Positions 48,954 through 61,600 of a stretch of DNA of 64,000 nt are shown piece by piece. The stretch is from Serilophus lunatus (lineage: Eukaryota; Chordata; Aves; Passeriformes; Eurylaimidae): NCBI GenBank assembly GCA_013399895.1, contig VXBA01003135.1, positions 1,815,553-1,879,552 of the forward strand, given 5' to 3'. Numbering within the stretch: the stretch's first letter is position 1; each line of letters opens with the position of its first letter. A program made the translations under genes and the position numbers. The notes beneath the pieces are model-generated. The model saw only the letters and a list, made by a program, of their open reading frames with translations, had not been told where the DNA came from and did no database searches.

Positions 48954-49451
48954 TCAGCACAGATCCCAGTTGAAAGCCCCTCCAGACACGTGGTCGCCCC
49001 TGCCCAAGTGAGAAGGGGGCAGTTCCAGGGCAAAGGGGAATGCCAAGGAGAGGAACAAGGGGGAGGGATTGAGGTGCCAGGCCTAGAACCCTTCTCATCA
49101 CCCAGGGGAGTGCAGGCTTTGCTCCCTACACCTGGCCAGATCCAGGGCTGGTGGTGGGGTTTGGAGCACCGGGCAGGGCCTGGGCTACTGGAAAGGGCCA
49201 CAACAAGCCCCAGGAGTGACTCTGGACCCCAGTGTGGGAGGAGTGGAGAGGCAGCAGCAGTGGGGGAAGAGGGGAGGAGTGGTGGTGGGGCACAGATTGC
49301 AGGACCAACGTAGCCCCAGGGCAGGCAGCTCTCTCCTCCCCACATCTGCCCCGAACCCCAGGGGTGTCTCCCCACACAGGGATTGGGGTCAGAGTGGCTG
49401 AGGAAGCCAATAAAGAGCCAGAGGTGGCAGCTGCAGAACCAGGGGAGCCCT

Positions 49452-49457
49452 TTTATT
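49452..49457 (-). terminator. CLCN7 proximal polyadenylation signal
   Basis: AATAAA on the minus strand lies about 560 nt past the CLCN7 stop. With the distal site it suggests two 3' UTR lengths. Confidence 0.6.
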
Positions 49458-50014
49458 GCACTGCCAAGCAGGGCACAGCCCACTCCTCTGGCCCGAGGGG
49501 CAAGGGAAGCAAGAACCTACTCCAGAGCTCAGCCCAACCCATCCAGCACAGGGCAGGGGGGAACAGGGGTCTGGGGGCAGGAGGAAGCCCCATCCCACCC
49601 CCTCTGCTCTCCACACAGGCACTGCAGCTGGGGCTAGCTAGGGCAGGGCTGGGTCCCAGACAGTCCAGGCTGGGTGGATGAGGCAACAGAGGCCACATGA
49701 TGTGGCAGAGGACTGTGCCCAGCTCTGCAGGGCACTTCTGCTCCCCACGGAACACTCCAGCCTTCACCCAACCCTCAGGGAGAATCCATCCCGGGAGCTA
49801 ACAGAGCCAAGGGTGCATTTTGATCCCTCGGGGAAGCAGAGGAAGGGGCGAGGAAGCAGGAGACAGGGGAAGGCAGCAATGGGCAAGAGAGCCGGGGCAC
49901 CACGGCCATGCTGGTCCTTCAGGCACAGCCTGGCCCAGTCCTCTCCCCAGCTCCTGCAAAAGGGGGTGCCCAGCTCCAAGGGGCCAGGGCAAGTCTCTGC
50001 TGGGCAGCACTGCA

Positions 50015-53000
50015 TCAGGTCTGTGCCAGTGAGAGCTCCTCCAGGCCCTCCTTCCCCAGCCGGTACCTGGCGAGGTCCTTGCGTGTGACCATTCCCACCA
50101 CCTGCAGGAAAGAGACAGGGCACAGCTTGATGTGGGCAGGCAGAGCCTGGGGACAAGGGCAGACTGTCCTTGTCCCCCTGAGGAGCTCGGGCTGCCTGGG
50201 CAGAGCAAGCAGGGACTCACCTCGTTGCGATTGTCCACGACCACCAAATGTCGCAGTCCCAGGGCTCGGAAGAGCTTGAACACCCGTGGCAGAGACGCCT
50301 CCTGCAAGGCAGGGTGAGGCTGTGGGGGCTGCAGCATCCCCAGCCAGCACCCACCACCTTCCTGTGCCCCCGGGGTGCTGTACAGAGAGGTCCTGGCCAT
50401 TACCTGGGGCACGGTGTAGGGAGAGGGGTTCATGAACTCGCTGAGGTCGATCATGCACTCCCGCTCATCCTGGGAGACGTGGATGGACTGGATGGGGGGG
50501 AAGCGGGGATAGGCATCCCGAAAATCCTTCAGCTTCAGTCGCCGCTGCACCAGACTCAGGTTGGCCCTTTCCACAAAAACCTTGGGAGGAAAGAGATGGT
50601 CAGGGACGGTCCTGCAGAGCTCACAGAGACAATGCCCATGGGCAGGGCGGGAAGAGGGTAGGAGCACGACTGTCTGGAGAATCACATCCTGTTTCCCACT
50701 CAGGGTTTCTGAGCCCACTGAGGTCCAGGATGATGCTGGAATAACCCCAGCAAGGCATAGGGAGCCCCATCATCTCCTTGGGTGAGCTGAGGGAGATGAC
50801 AAGGGCCCTCCACCAGCTCTTCCCGAGCAAGGCAGGTGTCAAGGGGGCCTAAGGCAGCAGCGGGATGGGGGCAGCAGTGGGACAGGGGCAGCAGGGCTCA
50901 GACAGAACTCAAACACCCCCCATGCAGCATCACCTACCTTGTGCTTCAGCAGAACAATGAGCTGGGAACGCAGGATCAGACCCCGCAGACCAGCCACCTG
51001 AAACAGAGCACCGTGTCAGGATCCCACACTACCCTTTGTGTGGCCACCCCACAGCTGTGGCCCCTCCCAAGTGGCATCCAGCCCACCTGTGTGGTGTCAG
51101 GGTTGCTCTCCACCACGGGGAAGCCGTTGTGGTTGGAGGAGGTGTCACTGAGGATGTCCACGACTGTGCCCACCCGCTCAATCCTCCGCAGGCAGGTGAC
51201 TGGAGTGCTCATGACCTCCCTGCAGGGAAGGCTCCGGGTGAAACACAGAACCACAGAATCACAGGATGGGTTGGGAGGCACCTTAAAGCTTATCCTGTTC
51301 CACATCCTGCCATGGGCAGGGGCACCTTCCACTATCCCAGGCTGCTCCAACCTGGCCTTGGACATGGAGGAGTGAGAAGGTGGCTGTAGTGGGCCCCTGG
51401 CACTCAGCCCGGGTTAAACCACTACAGACACTTCCAGGGATGGGGCAGCCACAGCTTCTCTGAGCAACCTGGGCCAGGGCCTCACCACCCTCACACCCTA
51501 AATATTCCCCCCAACACAAGCAACTCCTCAGTACTTAAAAGCCAGCAGGGACAGGGGAGGGAACACAGTGCAGGCCACATCCCTGCTGGGGAAGGAGCTG
51601 GGCTGGTGGCATCTGGGGACAGTAGGCTCCTGGAACCAAAGTGTCATCACCTCCATTGCCAGCTCAAGCCAACAGTGTGGTCCAAAAGCTGCTGCCAAGG
51701 AGTGACAAGCAATCCCCCATCCCACCTACCTGGCTGTGAGGGAGTGGGATGTCACCGGGGCCTCCCAGTGCAAGAAAGGGACACTCTGCAGCTGGATGTG
51801 CATGTCATAGAGCCCCTGCAATGGGAGCCAAGCCATCAAGAGGAGCCTGGTGAGATGCCAAGGGGCACAGGCAGGCAGCAGCTCACCCCTCAGAGTGAGC
51901 ACATGCCTGCCCTGGCCTTGCATGGCCCCCCAGCAGCACCAACCCTGACCCACAGGCAGACACACCAGCCCTCACCTCTACAAAATAGTCTCCCACAATC
52001 TTCGCAGTCATCAGCACCAGCATGATGGGGAAGCCATAGGTGACGTTGCCTGTTGCCTCCATCATGATGACTGTGAGACTCAAGGTCATCCGCACTATCC
52101 CACCTGCCAGAGGCAGCCAAGGGGAGTGAGGAGGGGAGGGAAACATGGAGCAAGGGGAACAGAGAACACCAGAGGCCCCTGAATGTCAAATGCAGGGGTG
52201 CCCCTGCACGAGCTCAGCCCTCACTGGTGTCCCAGCACTGCCTGTGCTTGGCAGGAGCAGTAGGAAGTTAACAGCCAGGCTGGGCTCCGGCTGGAGAAGA
52301 AGCTGTGCCTGGGAAGCAGGGATTGTTTTTTCCCATGCCACCTTCACCCCAGCCAAGACTACGCCATGGGAAACTCACCAAGCTGTGCGGCAGCTCCCAT
52401 CAGGGCGTACTTCCCAGGATCAGCCCAGATCTGAGCACAGGAGAGAGAAAGAGACAAGTCACCTGCTGGCTCCATGGTATCCAGATATAGTGAGCAGCAC
52501 CCTGGCCCCCAAATCCTCCTCCAAAGTGGGGAGGTGTGCCTGAGGCTACCTGCACAGCCCAGCTGCTGACAGGGCTCCAAGGAGATGTGGGAAAGCCAAA
52601 ACCCAGCTCATGAAGGCAACAAGTGAGGAACCACCCCACTCCAGAGCCATGCTGAGCTCTCAGCCAGCTCCATGCACTCTGCCTGCATGCGCCACCTGCC
52701 CAGCAGCCAGAGAGAAGGACTAGGTGCTACAGCTTATGCCCCTCAATACCCCTCCTTAGCCAGGACTCACCGAGCCCTTGGTCAGGTAGGACAGGGAGAT
52801 ACCAAAGAGTCTCCCCCAGGCTGCACCGATCAGCAGGGAGGGGATGAAGACCCCTGCAGACACCGTCAGGCCATAGGTCCAGCAGGCCAAGAAGAAATAC
52901 ATCAGTGTGAACAAGCCCAGAGTCATGGGGTTGTAGGAACCTGGGGTAGGGAGAGAAGGGAGTCAGTGCTGGTCCTGCAGCCCAGAGAACCCTGCAGTGG

Positions 53001-56000
53001 GCTGTGGCCATGGGAGAACAGACAGAGGGGCCTCAGGACACACCCCCTGCAGTGAGAGACCCTCTCGTCAGTTTGTACCTTCTGCCCTGGCAGCACAAGT
53101 CTTTCAAAAAGGCTCTTCAAGTTATTTATGCCCCCGCCAGGGCCCCACCAGCCAGGCAGGACAGCCCAGGCCCTCCCCTCCCATTCCTCCAGTGACCCAT
53201 CCACGATGACCCATCCCCTCCCAGCCCTGCAGTTCCCAGCCTCCCCTGAACTTCAAAGCCCCAAGGGACTGCCAGTGCTGGAGGATGAAGTCAAGAGGAC
53301 AGAGGTCCCACTGCCAGCTTTGGGATCAACTCTACAGAGCAGGTCCTGCAAGCCCCTTCCTGTCCCACAGCTCCCACAGCTGCTCCAGGCAGTCCCAAGC
53401 TGCCTCACAGAACGGACTGTGCCATCATGGAGAGACCCTGCCAACCCTATGACTCAGCCAAGTGCTATTTTAGGATTGCTGAGCAGCTCAGTCTAGTTTA
53501 AACAAGTACTTTGTGAGCCCTCCTCTCACAATAGACAGAAGTTTTGAGCCAGGGAAGACCAAGCAGTGCAGGGAGCAGCCCCAAGACAGGATGGTCGCCT
53601 CTTGGCTTCAGGTGGCCAAGCTGCGCCCTCTGGGCTGAGGATCTCTCTGCCTCCTGCCCATGTGCAGCTGGGCACAGAACACAGAGCAGCAGGCAGAGGG
53701 CATGCTGTGGTTGCACCAGGTCCAGTGGAAAGGGAGCTGGAACCTGGGAACCAAACTGCATTTCTCAAGTAAATCCAAACCCCAAGATCCACCTCCGCAA
53801 CCTGTCCAGAAGGTAAAGTCATTCTGGGGCAAGAGGCTCTGCTAATTAAGAAAACAGCCAGGAACATTTCCAGAACAGACTTCAGACAGCCAGCAGGGGT
53901 CAGACACGTTCCCATGCCACAGCCTGCCAACATGCATGAACAAAACCACGGCCTTGTCTCCTGAGGCCACAGCCCTTTGGCCAAGCTCACAGGTGCCATC
54001 CCTCCACTTTCCATCACTGCAGCAAAGAAGCAGGCACAGTGTTTTGGGAAGCCCTTATGAGGCCATACTGATCAACCTCTGCCTTGTCCCGGGAGTGGCC
54101 AGGAAACAGGTTGGCCACCTTGCACAAACCCAGTCCCTCTCTGCTCACGTTCAAGGACCCTCTCACCAGGTGCACGGACCTGGAGGGTCATGGAAGAGGT
54201 TGACAACACTCTTCTCAGGTGTGTTGAAGAAGGCAGTGGCCATGGAGTTGTACTCTCCATCAGCACAGAAAAGCTGAAAAGATGAGATGAGAGAGTTAGA
54301 AGTGGCAAATTTGGGCTTCCGCATGGCAGGGAAGGCTGCTCAGAGAGCTGCCAGCAAGGACACCTACACCATTACACCCATACCACCCTTGAGTCTCCAG
54401 CCTCCTCTGCTCACTACAGAGGGCATCATCTGCAAGGTCCAGTGCCCCAGAACCCAGCAGGGTCTTGTCCCCCTGCTCACCACTCGGGCTTCAGGGTGCC
54501 CCCCACCCTGGAAGCTGTTCTCCAGCATGTCCTACCTGCAGGGGATATGCCACAGAGCTCCCCTGGATGGGCTGGCAATCCCTCGAGCAGTAAATCATGA
54601 CAAATCCCACAGTTGCTGTCACTGCTGCCACCAGCATGGCCTCCACCACCTGGAGGCAGGGCCGGTGGATGTACCTGTGAAGGGAACAGAGGAGTGAGGG
54701 TGGCACCCAGGGGTGTGGGCAGGATCTCCCCCAGCCTGGCCTGGCATGTCACATTGGGCATTTGAACAGGGTGGCTGCCTCTGATCCCTTCCTAGACCCT
54801 GCCAGGCTGTCCTGGGGTTTAAAAAGCTGGTGACAAGTATAGACAGTGCCAGACTGGGCTCAAGTGGGTTTAGCAGTTCTGTCCACTCTCTCATTCCTCT
54901 TAGAGCACATGACAGACACGTCTGCAGTGTCTGCACCTCTCTGGGCCCTGCAGATACTGGAGGGCAATACTTGACAGGGTCAGAGCAGTGGTGGGGTGCT
55001 GTGGGTCACAGGCTTGACTGCAGGCAGTGAGAGGCATGTGGCATCTTTGCTGTGGCATCTTCCAGGGGCTGCTGTTTCTCATGTTAAGGGAGAGATTACA
55101 GCCTTTCTCCAGGTGGGAATGCTGCTTTGAGGGAACAGAGAAGGCCCCAGCCAACCCATGTCAATCCCTTTCAACACCAGTAAGCTCTTACCTGATCCGG
55201 AACATTGTCAACCAGTAATTGAGGGCGTTGAACAGGGCCCCGAGGATCCCACCTGTGAATGTGAGACAAAAAGCTCAGCACACAGGGCCCAGGCTGCCCA
55301 CAATGCAAGGAACCTTTGAATACCTTCAACAACCCACCCAGTGTGACCTGCAGCCCCGGGACACATGGACACTGTCCCTGCAGACAGCCAGGACCTGCCA
55401 CCAAGAGAAGCCTGGCATCAGCAGCAGGCTGGCTGGGGACCAGAGTCACAACACTGGCACCAGGCAAGCAAGGGACAGGCCAACTCCACAGGGATAAGGG
55501 CAGCTCATGGGAGAGCAAGGAGCTGCCCACAACTGCAATGCACTGACCCTGCTCAACATGGGTTAAAAGGGCTTGAATTTGCTACCAGGGCTGGCCAGGA
55601 TACAGCTCCCAACCCTGTGTAAGCCCCACAAGCAGCTTCTCCTCCAGAATTTAATGGATTCCCCATTCTCCCCAGGAAAATGGATGCCAAAGCTTTTTAG
55701 ACCCAGACAGAGAACAGAGGAAATTATTCAGACTAATCAAATTGAAACAGCAGCACTCTCTCACCAACCACTCCCATAAAGATGAAGATAGGAATTTCCT
55801 GGATGGTGTATCCCATTTTCTGCAAGAAAGAAAGAAGTGTATTTCAGATCTCCCAGCCCATCTGCACCCCCATAGCCAGTCACTGCTGGGACAACACAAG
55901 CCTGTGCCAGCAAGCGGCTTCCAGAACTGCCCCAAAAGTCTCCCCTGGACACCCCACAGTCCCCACACCCAGTTGTGGCTGCAGAAACACCTTCTGCTGA

Positions 56001-59000
56001 GGCTAGTGGGACTGGGATCTGATCAGACCCCACAGCCTGCTAGGGGAGAGCCTCAGCCCCTGGGTGATGTTTGAGACAAATTGATGGCCCCAAGCTGCCA
56101 CAGGCTCTTTGTAATCCCCCCCAGCAGAGCCCTACATGAGGAATACCTGTGAGGACAGCCATACCTCGCTATCAAATCTGCCAAAGTTGATGAGCCCAGG
56201 GCTGGAGAGATCCCAGGCATTGCCATGATAAACACTCAGGACAGAGTTCAGGGTAAATGTGGAGATCATGGAGGCAAAGAACTGGAACAAGATACAGCTA
56301 AGAGTCATTGCCAGATGCCTCTAGCTCTGCTCCCTCACCACGAGTCCCCTGCACTACCTCAAAACACCCTTCCCAAGGCCCTTGATGCATGTGGTGTGGT
56401 GAGAACAAGAGGCCGCATTCCCCAGGGTAGCACTTTGGGCACCTTATGCTGACCAGGGGTCCCCTCCTTCCTTTAGCCTTTCCATTGCCCTGGGGTTCAG
56501 CTCAAGGCAGCTCCTTTAGTAAGGAGCTGGCAACAAGGTGGAGCTCAGCCAAGTCCAAATTCAGCCCCCAAATACCGGCCCATGGCACAGAAGGGGAGCT
56601 GGGAGGCTGTTCCATATGTTACACATGGCTGCCTCACTGGGGCAGGGATGTCAGGAGGCCCAGGCCTGCAGGGCATGGGGAAAAGGCAAAGTCTCAAATT
56701 GGAGCCAAGAGCCCTCCTCCATCACGTCCAGCACTTACTATTCTCCAAGTCAGGAACTGGTTCCAGAAGGAGGCTCCTTCCTCCAAGCTGAACAGGACAC
56801 CCCCTACAAATACAAGACAACACCTTCACAAGGGGCATGTGCCACCTTTGGCTCACAACACCCAAATTCACCCCATGCCACATGTACCACACTGCCCAGA
56901 CCTTCCAGGCTCCAGCAAAGGGACAGGCAAGCTCACCAAGCCATCAGTGCTGTACTGATCACAGTGAAGCCTCCCACCACCCTCCTCCATCCCAGGGAGG
57001 CAATATTTGGTATCTGAGGCAGATGATTTCCCTCCTCTTTCCCAGACCTGCATGGCACAGCGAGAAAAGCTGGAGCAGGGCAGCGCACTTTGCAGGAGGG
57101 CTCCCGCAGTGCCCTGTGCAGATCCCAGCAGCTGCCTCCAAGCAAGTGGGAGCCACATCCTCAGGAGATCCATGTTCAGGCACTACTCAGTGCCAGGGCC
57201 AAGACACTCACCCACGGGGGCACCAAAGGCAGCTGAGACACCGGCAGCGGCTCCGGCCGAGACAAAGTCCCTCTTTTCCGTGTCTCTGCGGAAGTACTCA
57301 AAGATCTGGAACACCAGAGCAAAGGCAGATTTCAGGGATGGGCGTGGACATGACTTTAGGGGAGACACAGAGTATGCCTTGTATGATCCCAATCTACCAG
57401 TGTGACCCCAAGGAACAGCCAGGTCTGGCACAGCCCCTCAGATCTCAACACCAACCTTGAAGTCTCGCTTTAAAGATGTGGATCTTCCCTGGGAGATCCC
57501 AGCAGCAATCACGGCTCCAGAGTGAATCATGGGTCCTTCCTACAGGCCAGAGAACAGAATCAGCCCGGAGAAGGAAGAACAGGGATGGTTGGATGCTGCT
57601 CACCGCCCCACAGCCCTGGTGCTGGATGGGAAGATTTCCCTCAGGAAAATACAGACCTTGACACTTTCCCCCTTCCCATCCTGGAAGTGTTCAAGGCCAG
57701 GCTGGGTGGGGCTCTGAAATACCTGGTCTAGTGGAAGGTGTTTCTGCCCATGGCAAGGGGTAGAACCAGCAGAGCTTTAAGGTCCCTTCCAACTCAAACC
57801 ATTATGTGATTCCATGAACTCCTCATTCTAGCAAGTGGCTCCTGTGGCCATCTATTGTTCCCTCCAGATGAGAAGACATATTTCCCTTGTTTGCCTTAGA
57901 TCTCAGCAAGCCAGAAAGGTCTCAACAGGGCACAGAAGTGTCCCTCATCTAACATTTGGAGAGACAAGCACAGATAGACACAACCTGCCCTCAGCTGAGC
58001 CACACACAGGCTGGCTCAGTGGCACCAGGTGCCCCAGGGGCTCCCCAAACCTGGCAGTGTCCAGTCACCTTGGCCAGTAGGCACCAAGGAATAACACTGG
58101 GAAGTCACTGCAGGGCCCAGTGCCCTGTCCCCAGCTAAGGACTAGTGGCAGGCTGTGACCCACATGCCAACAGTGGGCACCAACAGGGCAGCAGCGTGTC
58201 AGAGAATGCTTTGTGCACATCACCTTCCCAACAGCCAGGCCGCCGACCACCGACAGGATGACCCCGCAGACTTTGATCACCAGGGTCTGCAAAACAGAGA
58301 CAGGCACAGCACATCACAGGGGTGACACGACTGCAGCAGCTGTAGGGGACACAAACCCAGCCAGCCCTACAGCAGGGGCAGCAACCCCAGGGGAACTTGT
58401 GATTCTCAGCCACCCCGTTAGGGCAACAAGGTTGGTCAATTTTCTTCTTGGCCAGAGCAAAAAATTACCCAAAGCTGCTCTTCCCAGCACCAGCTGCTGA
58501 TCCCAGAGCAGAAGATTTAACCCCTTGGCAGTGGAAGGAACAGCCATGGAGCTGGGGGCTCATGACAGCTCCTCCTCTGTCACAACATGGACAGGGACCA
58601 CTCCATGAGAACACAACAAGCTCAATCCATCCCACCACCTCCTGCTTCCTACCTTGAGACGGACAACATGTGGAATCTTCACACCATTGAGATAGCACTT
58701 GATCTGAGGAATGCCACTGCCAGCTGCCACAGGCTGTGGGGAGCAGGGAGAGTGTGAGTGGTGCCATGTGCAGGATGGGGACACACATTATCCCTGTCTC
58801 TCAGCACAGGGCACACCCAGCACACTCTCAGCGAGGCTCCAACATGAGGTCAAAATCTATCTACAGGCTATGGAGGTGGGTTTGAGGGAAGCACCCACTT
58901 CCTAAGGTCAAATGTGCCAGGTAAAAGGAGCTGGGTTCTTGGGGACACTCAGGTGTTCTCTCACGGTGTCACAGCAAGAGGCCCGGTGCTGCAGAAGGCT

Positions 59001-61600
59001 CACACTTGGTGGCCAGGGGGAGCAAGGGAAAAGCCACAAGGATTAGAGTGGTCTGTAGGGAGTCCCAGTCTCTGGCTGGTCCTCCACAGCATGTCCCTGA
59101 AACATCCAGCAAGACTGATCACTGTCAGAGTTCACGTACACCCAACATAGAGTCTGAGCTGGGGCCAGGGCCTGGGAGAGCTGCACCCACACCCAAGACT
59201 GTAGCACACCCTCTGCCTCAGGCTGCCAGTGAAGGGCAGCATGTTTCAGCAGCTTGACAAGCCCTGGAGAAGCTAGACACCACAGCTGGAGCCAATATCA
59301 AGGAGCTGGGGCTTCCAGGGGCCAATTCAGCAGAAAGACATTTGCTATTACATAAATTTGTATGTTTTCTGGAGACACGATCCTGCTTCACCCATGTAAA
59401 GAACCCAGAGCAGTTCTGAACTCTTACCTCTACGAAAGCAACGATCACAGAGCCCACCATCACCACACTGGCATTCAGGGTGGCCCAGAGCAACAGGGAG
59501 AAAGACAGGCCTCCTTTGGCTGTGAACTTGTCGATGTCTGGGGCAGCAGGTCAAGGAAAGACCAGTATTGCTTGGGCGCCATCCCTCCCACCACAGCATA
59601 TCACAGAATCACAGAGTAGTTTGGGTTGGAAGGGATCTTAAAGATCACCTAAGTTCCACCCCTCTGCCATGGACAGGGATGACATCCTTTAGATCAAGTT
59701 GCTACAAGCCCTGTGGCACTTAGGGCATCCAGGGCAGCTGAAATAAGCCTCCCCTGTTAGGGCAGTGTCCAGACACAGCTCAGGCCTCCAAGTCCCTTGG
59801 GCAGGAGGGTCTGTGCAATCAAACCCAGGTGAGGAAGCAGTGCCCTTTTCCACTCAGCAGCCCTCTCCCAGCTCCTGGCTGGCTGGTGGCCACTGCTCCC
59901 TGAGGATACTGTCCTTCACCACGCGGTACTTGAGGCCAGCCAGGTTCTCCACCACGATGTCGATGAAGCAGGCGACGAGGCCGGTGAGGATTCCGATCAT
60001 GGCACAGATCACCCAGCGCTTGATCTCCACTGTCCGGAAAGCCTGAGGGGCAGGGGGCCATCACACCCTGCTGCCATCCAGCCCAGCCTGTGTCAGCACT
60101 GAGGGGATCCCCAGCCCGCCTGCCACCTCCCCCAGCCTGGGCAGCTCCCAGGAGCCAGGGAGCAGTGATGCTGCCTGACCCTGCAAAGCCTGGGATAAGT
60201 GCCCTTATCCCTCTGTTCTTCCAGCTTGCCTGCCTCCATTAGGCTGCTGCTGTTGGGATTCTTGCTGTCCCCAGGGCAGATGCTTCACATGATTCCAGAA
60301 GTCCCTCTGCTCAGGGACCTGCCCCATGCCACCATATGCATCCAGATTAGCTCCCGTTCCAATCGCCCCATGCTAGGTCCAAGGTTTATGACCCATCACA
60401 AGCTGCTCAGTGCCCATAAACTCATCCCAGCTCACACAGTACTTTGAGAACAACCTCCCCTGCACAGAGAAGCCCCCCAGCAGCCTGTCAGGGAGAACAG
60501 CTTCACTGGGCCGGTGGGCAGCTGGGCCACAGTGAGACTCACCGCGTGGTTTATCCTCCTCTCCTCCTCCAGGAAGAGCTGGTTTTCACTGTTGTCATAG
60601 TCCAAACTCTAGTTCAGGAAAGGAAGGCGCTGTTATTGTTTAGTGCAGGAGAGGAGACCCTTGTGCTGGGGAGCACTCAGCCCCTTGCCCCGCTCCTCCA
60701 CAACCCTGTATCATTTTCCTCCCTTTATTCCACTCCTTCCCCACTGAAACTCCCCAGCTGGGCAGCCATGAGCCCTCATACCAGAGGGCAGAGCAGAAAT
60801 GGGGGAGATAGGAGCTGACCTCATACTTGAGGGACAGGAGCTTCTCATTGTGAGGGATCTCGTTGGGACGCTGCCGAGGGAGCTCTGTCTCCTGTGGGAT
60901 GCAACACACAAGTCAGGACGGTCCAACCCTCCCCTGTGCTGTGCAACCACTGGTTTAACTCATTTTTATGCTCAGGAGTGGCAGGGAGGACAGCAGGTCC
61001 AAGCTGCCTGGCAGGCTGGGATCTGTGATGATTTTCCACCAGTTGGTGGCTGTGTGGGATTTAATGCAGCTGGAGCAGCTGTTGGGTGTGCACCCTCACC
61101 TCACTGAGCACCTCTCCACCTCTGGGCAGGACTCCCAGAACAGGTGCCCAGCCATGTTGATCCAGTGCTGCCTCCAAGCAGCTCCGTGCTCCAGCGGAGG
61201 GCAACCTTGCACCTCAGCAGGAAATTCCTCTGGCCAAAAGCAAGAGCTATTTCAAGCAGACCCATGTTTTTGGGCAGAAACCAAATTCTGTTTCCCAAAC
61301 GCCTTTGACCATGTAAGCTGTTCCCAGCTCCAAATGAGAGCATTTGCTGAGGATGCCAGAGGGGCTCCCAGGGCAGCAGTAGCTGTCCATGCCACGGCCA
61401 CTCAGTCCAGGAAAAAGCACTGGAATCCTCATGGAACAGGCAGGATGTGAGCGGGGAATAACAGCAGCTGTTAGTGGAAGAAGGGAAGGGGGTCCTGGTA
61501 ACAGTGGGCCCCTCTCTGTGCCACTCACCAGCTCATGGATTTCCTCGTTGAGGTCCACATTGCTCAGCTGCCCGATGCGCAGGAAGGAGGAAGGAGTGAG
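50015..61600 (-). CDS. CLCN7: Lysosomal 2Cl-/H+ exchanger CLC-7 (exon 1 outside window)
   Basis: CLC-7 exchanges chloride for protons in lysosomes and the osteoclast ruffled border, with OSTM1 as beta subunit. Coding exons, minus strand: 61600-61529, 60891-60820, 60608-60543, 60042-59910, 59537-59428, 58733-58653, 58286-58224, 57539-57456, 57305-57212, 56803-56739, 56281-56165, 55819-55765, 55252-55192, 54674-54536, 54273-54180, 52940-52771, 52430-52379, 52103-51976, 51815-51730, 51219-51087, 50997-50938, 50580-50404, 50301-50221, 50101-50015. The sum is 2280 nt (759 aa plus stop); human is 805 aa with 25 exons, so only exon 1 (about 46 aa) is missing. Key motifs: GSGIPQIK; GKEGP with the gating glutamate, split between exons at 58224 and 57539; LEEGASFWN with the proton glutamate; SAGVFIPSLLIG; then two CBS domains (REVMSTPV..., LSEFMNPSP...) and EELSLAQT. 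All introns are GT-AG. Confidence 0.97.
51246..51500 (-). mobile_element. CR1 LINE 3' end with inserted sequence
   Basis: Read on the minus strand this is a CR1 3' end (CAGAATCACAGGATGGGTTG on plus, ACTTCCAGGGATGGGGC further in). It is interrupted at about 51369-51426 by about 58 bp foreign to CR1. It lies in the CLCN7 intron between exons at 51730 and 51219. Confidence 0.85.
51369..51426 (-). mobile_element. Short avian ERV LTR fragment nested in CR1
   Basis: On the minus strand this reads TGTAGTGGTTTAACCC followed by GGCTGAGTGCCAGG. It resembles the start of the widespread avian ERVL-type LTRs as I remember them. Only about 58 bp are present, with no internal proviral sequence or gene. Assignment is by memory of the family, so moderate. 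Confidence 0.55.
52941..54179. other. CLCN7 intron, no further content
   Basis: A 1.2 kb intron lies between the exons at 54180 and 52940. No repeats with a clear family and no alternative exon are recognised. Confidence 0.45.
57668..57817 (+). mobile_element. CR1 LINE 3' end
   Basis: CATCCTGGAAGTGTTCAAGG, CTAGTGGAAGGTGTTTCTGC, CCTTCCAACTCAAACCATTA and a terminal GTGATTCCATG identify a CR1 3' UTR of about 150 bp, antisense in a CLCN7 intron. Confidence 0.9.
59600..59762 (-). mobile_element. CR1 LINE 3' end
   Basis: The plus strand shows the reverse complement of a CR1 tail: TCACAGAATCACAGAGTAG, TTGGGTTGGAAGGGATCTTA, CTCTGCCATGGACAGGG. It lies in a CLCN7 intron in the gene's own orientation. 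Confidence 0.9.
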
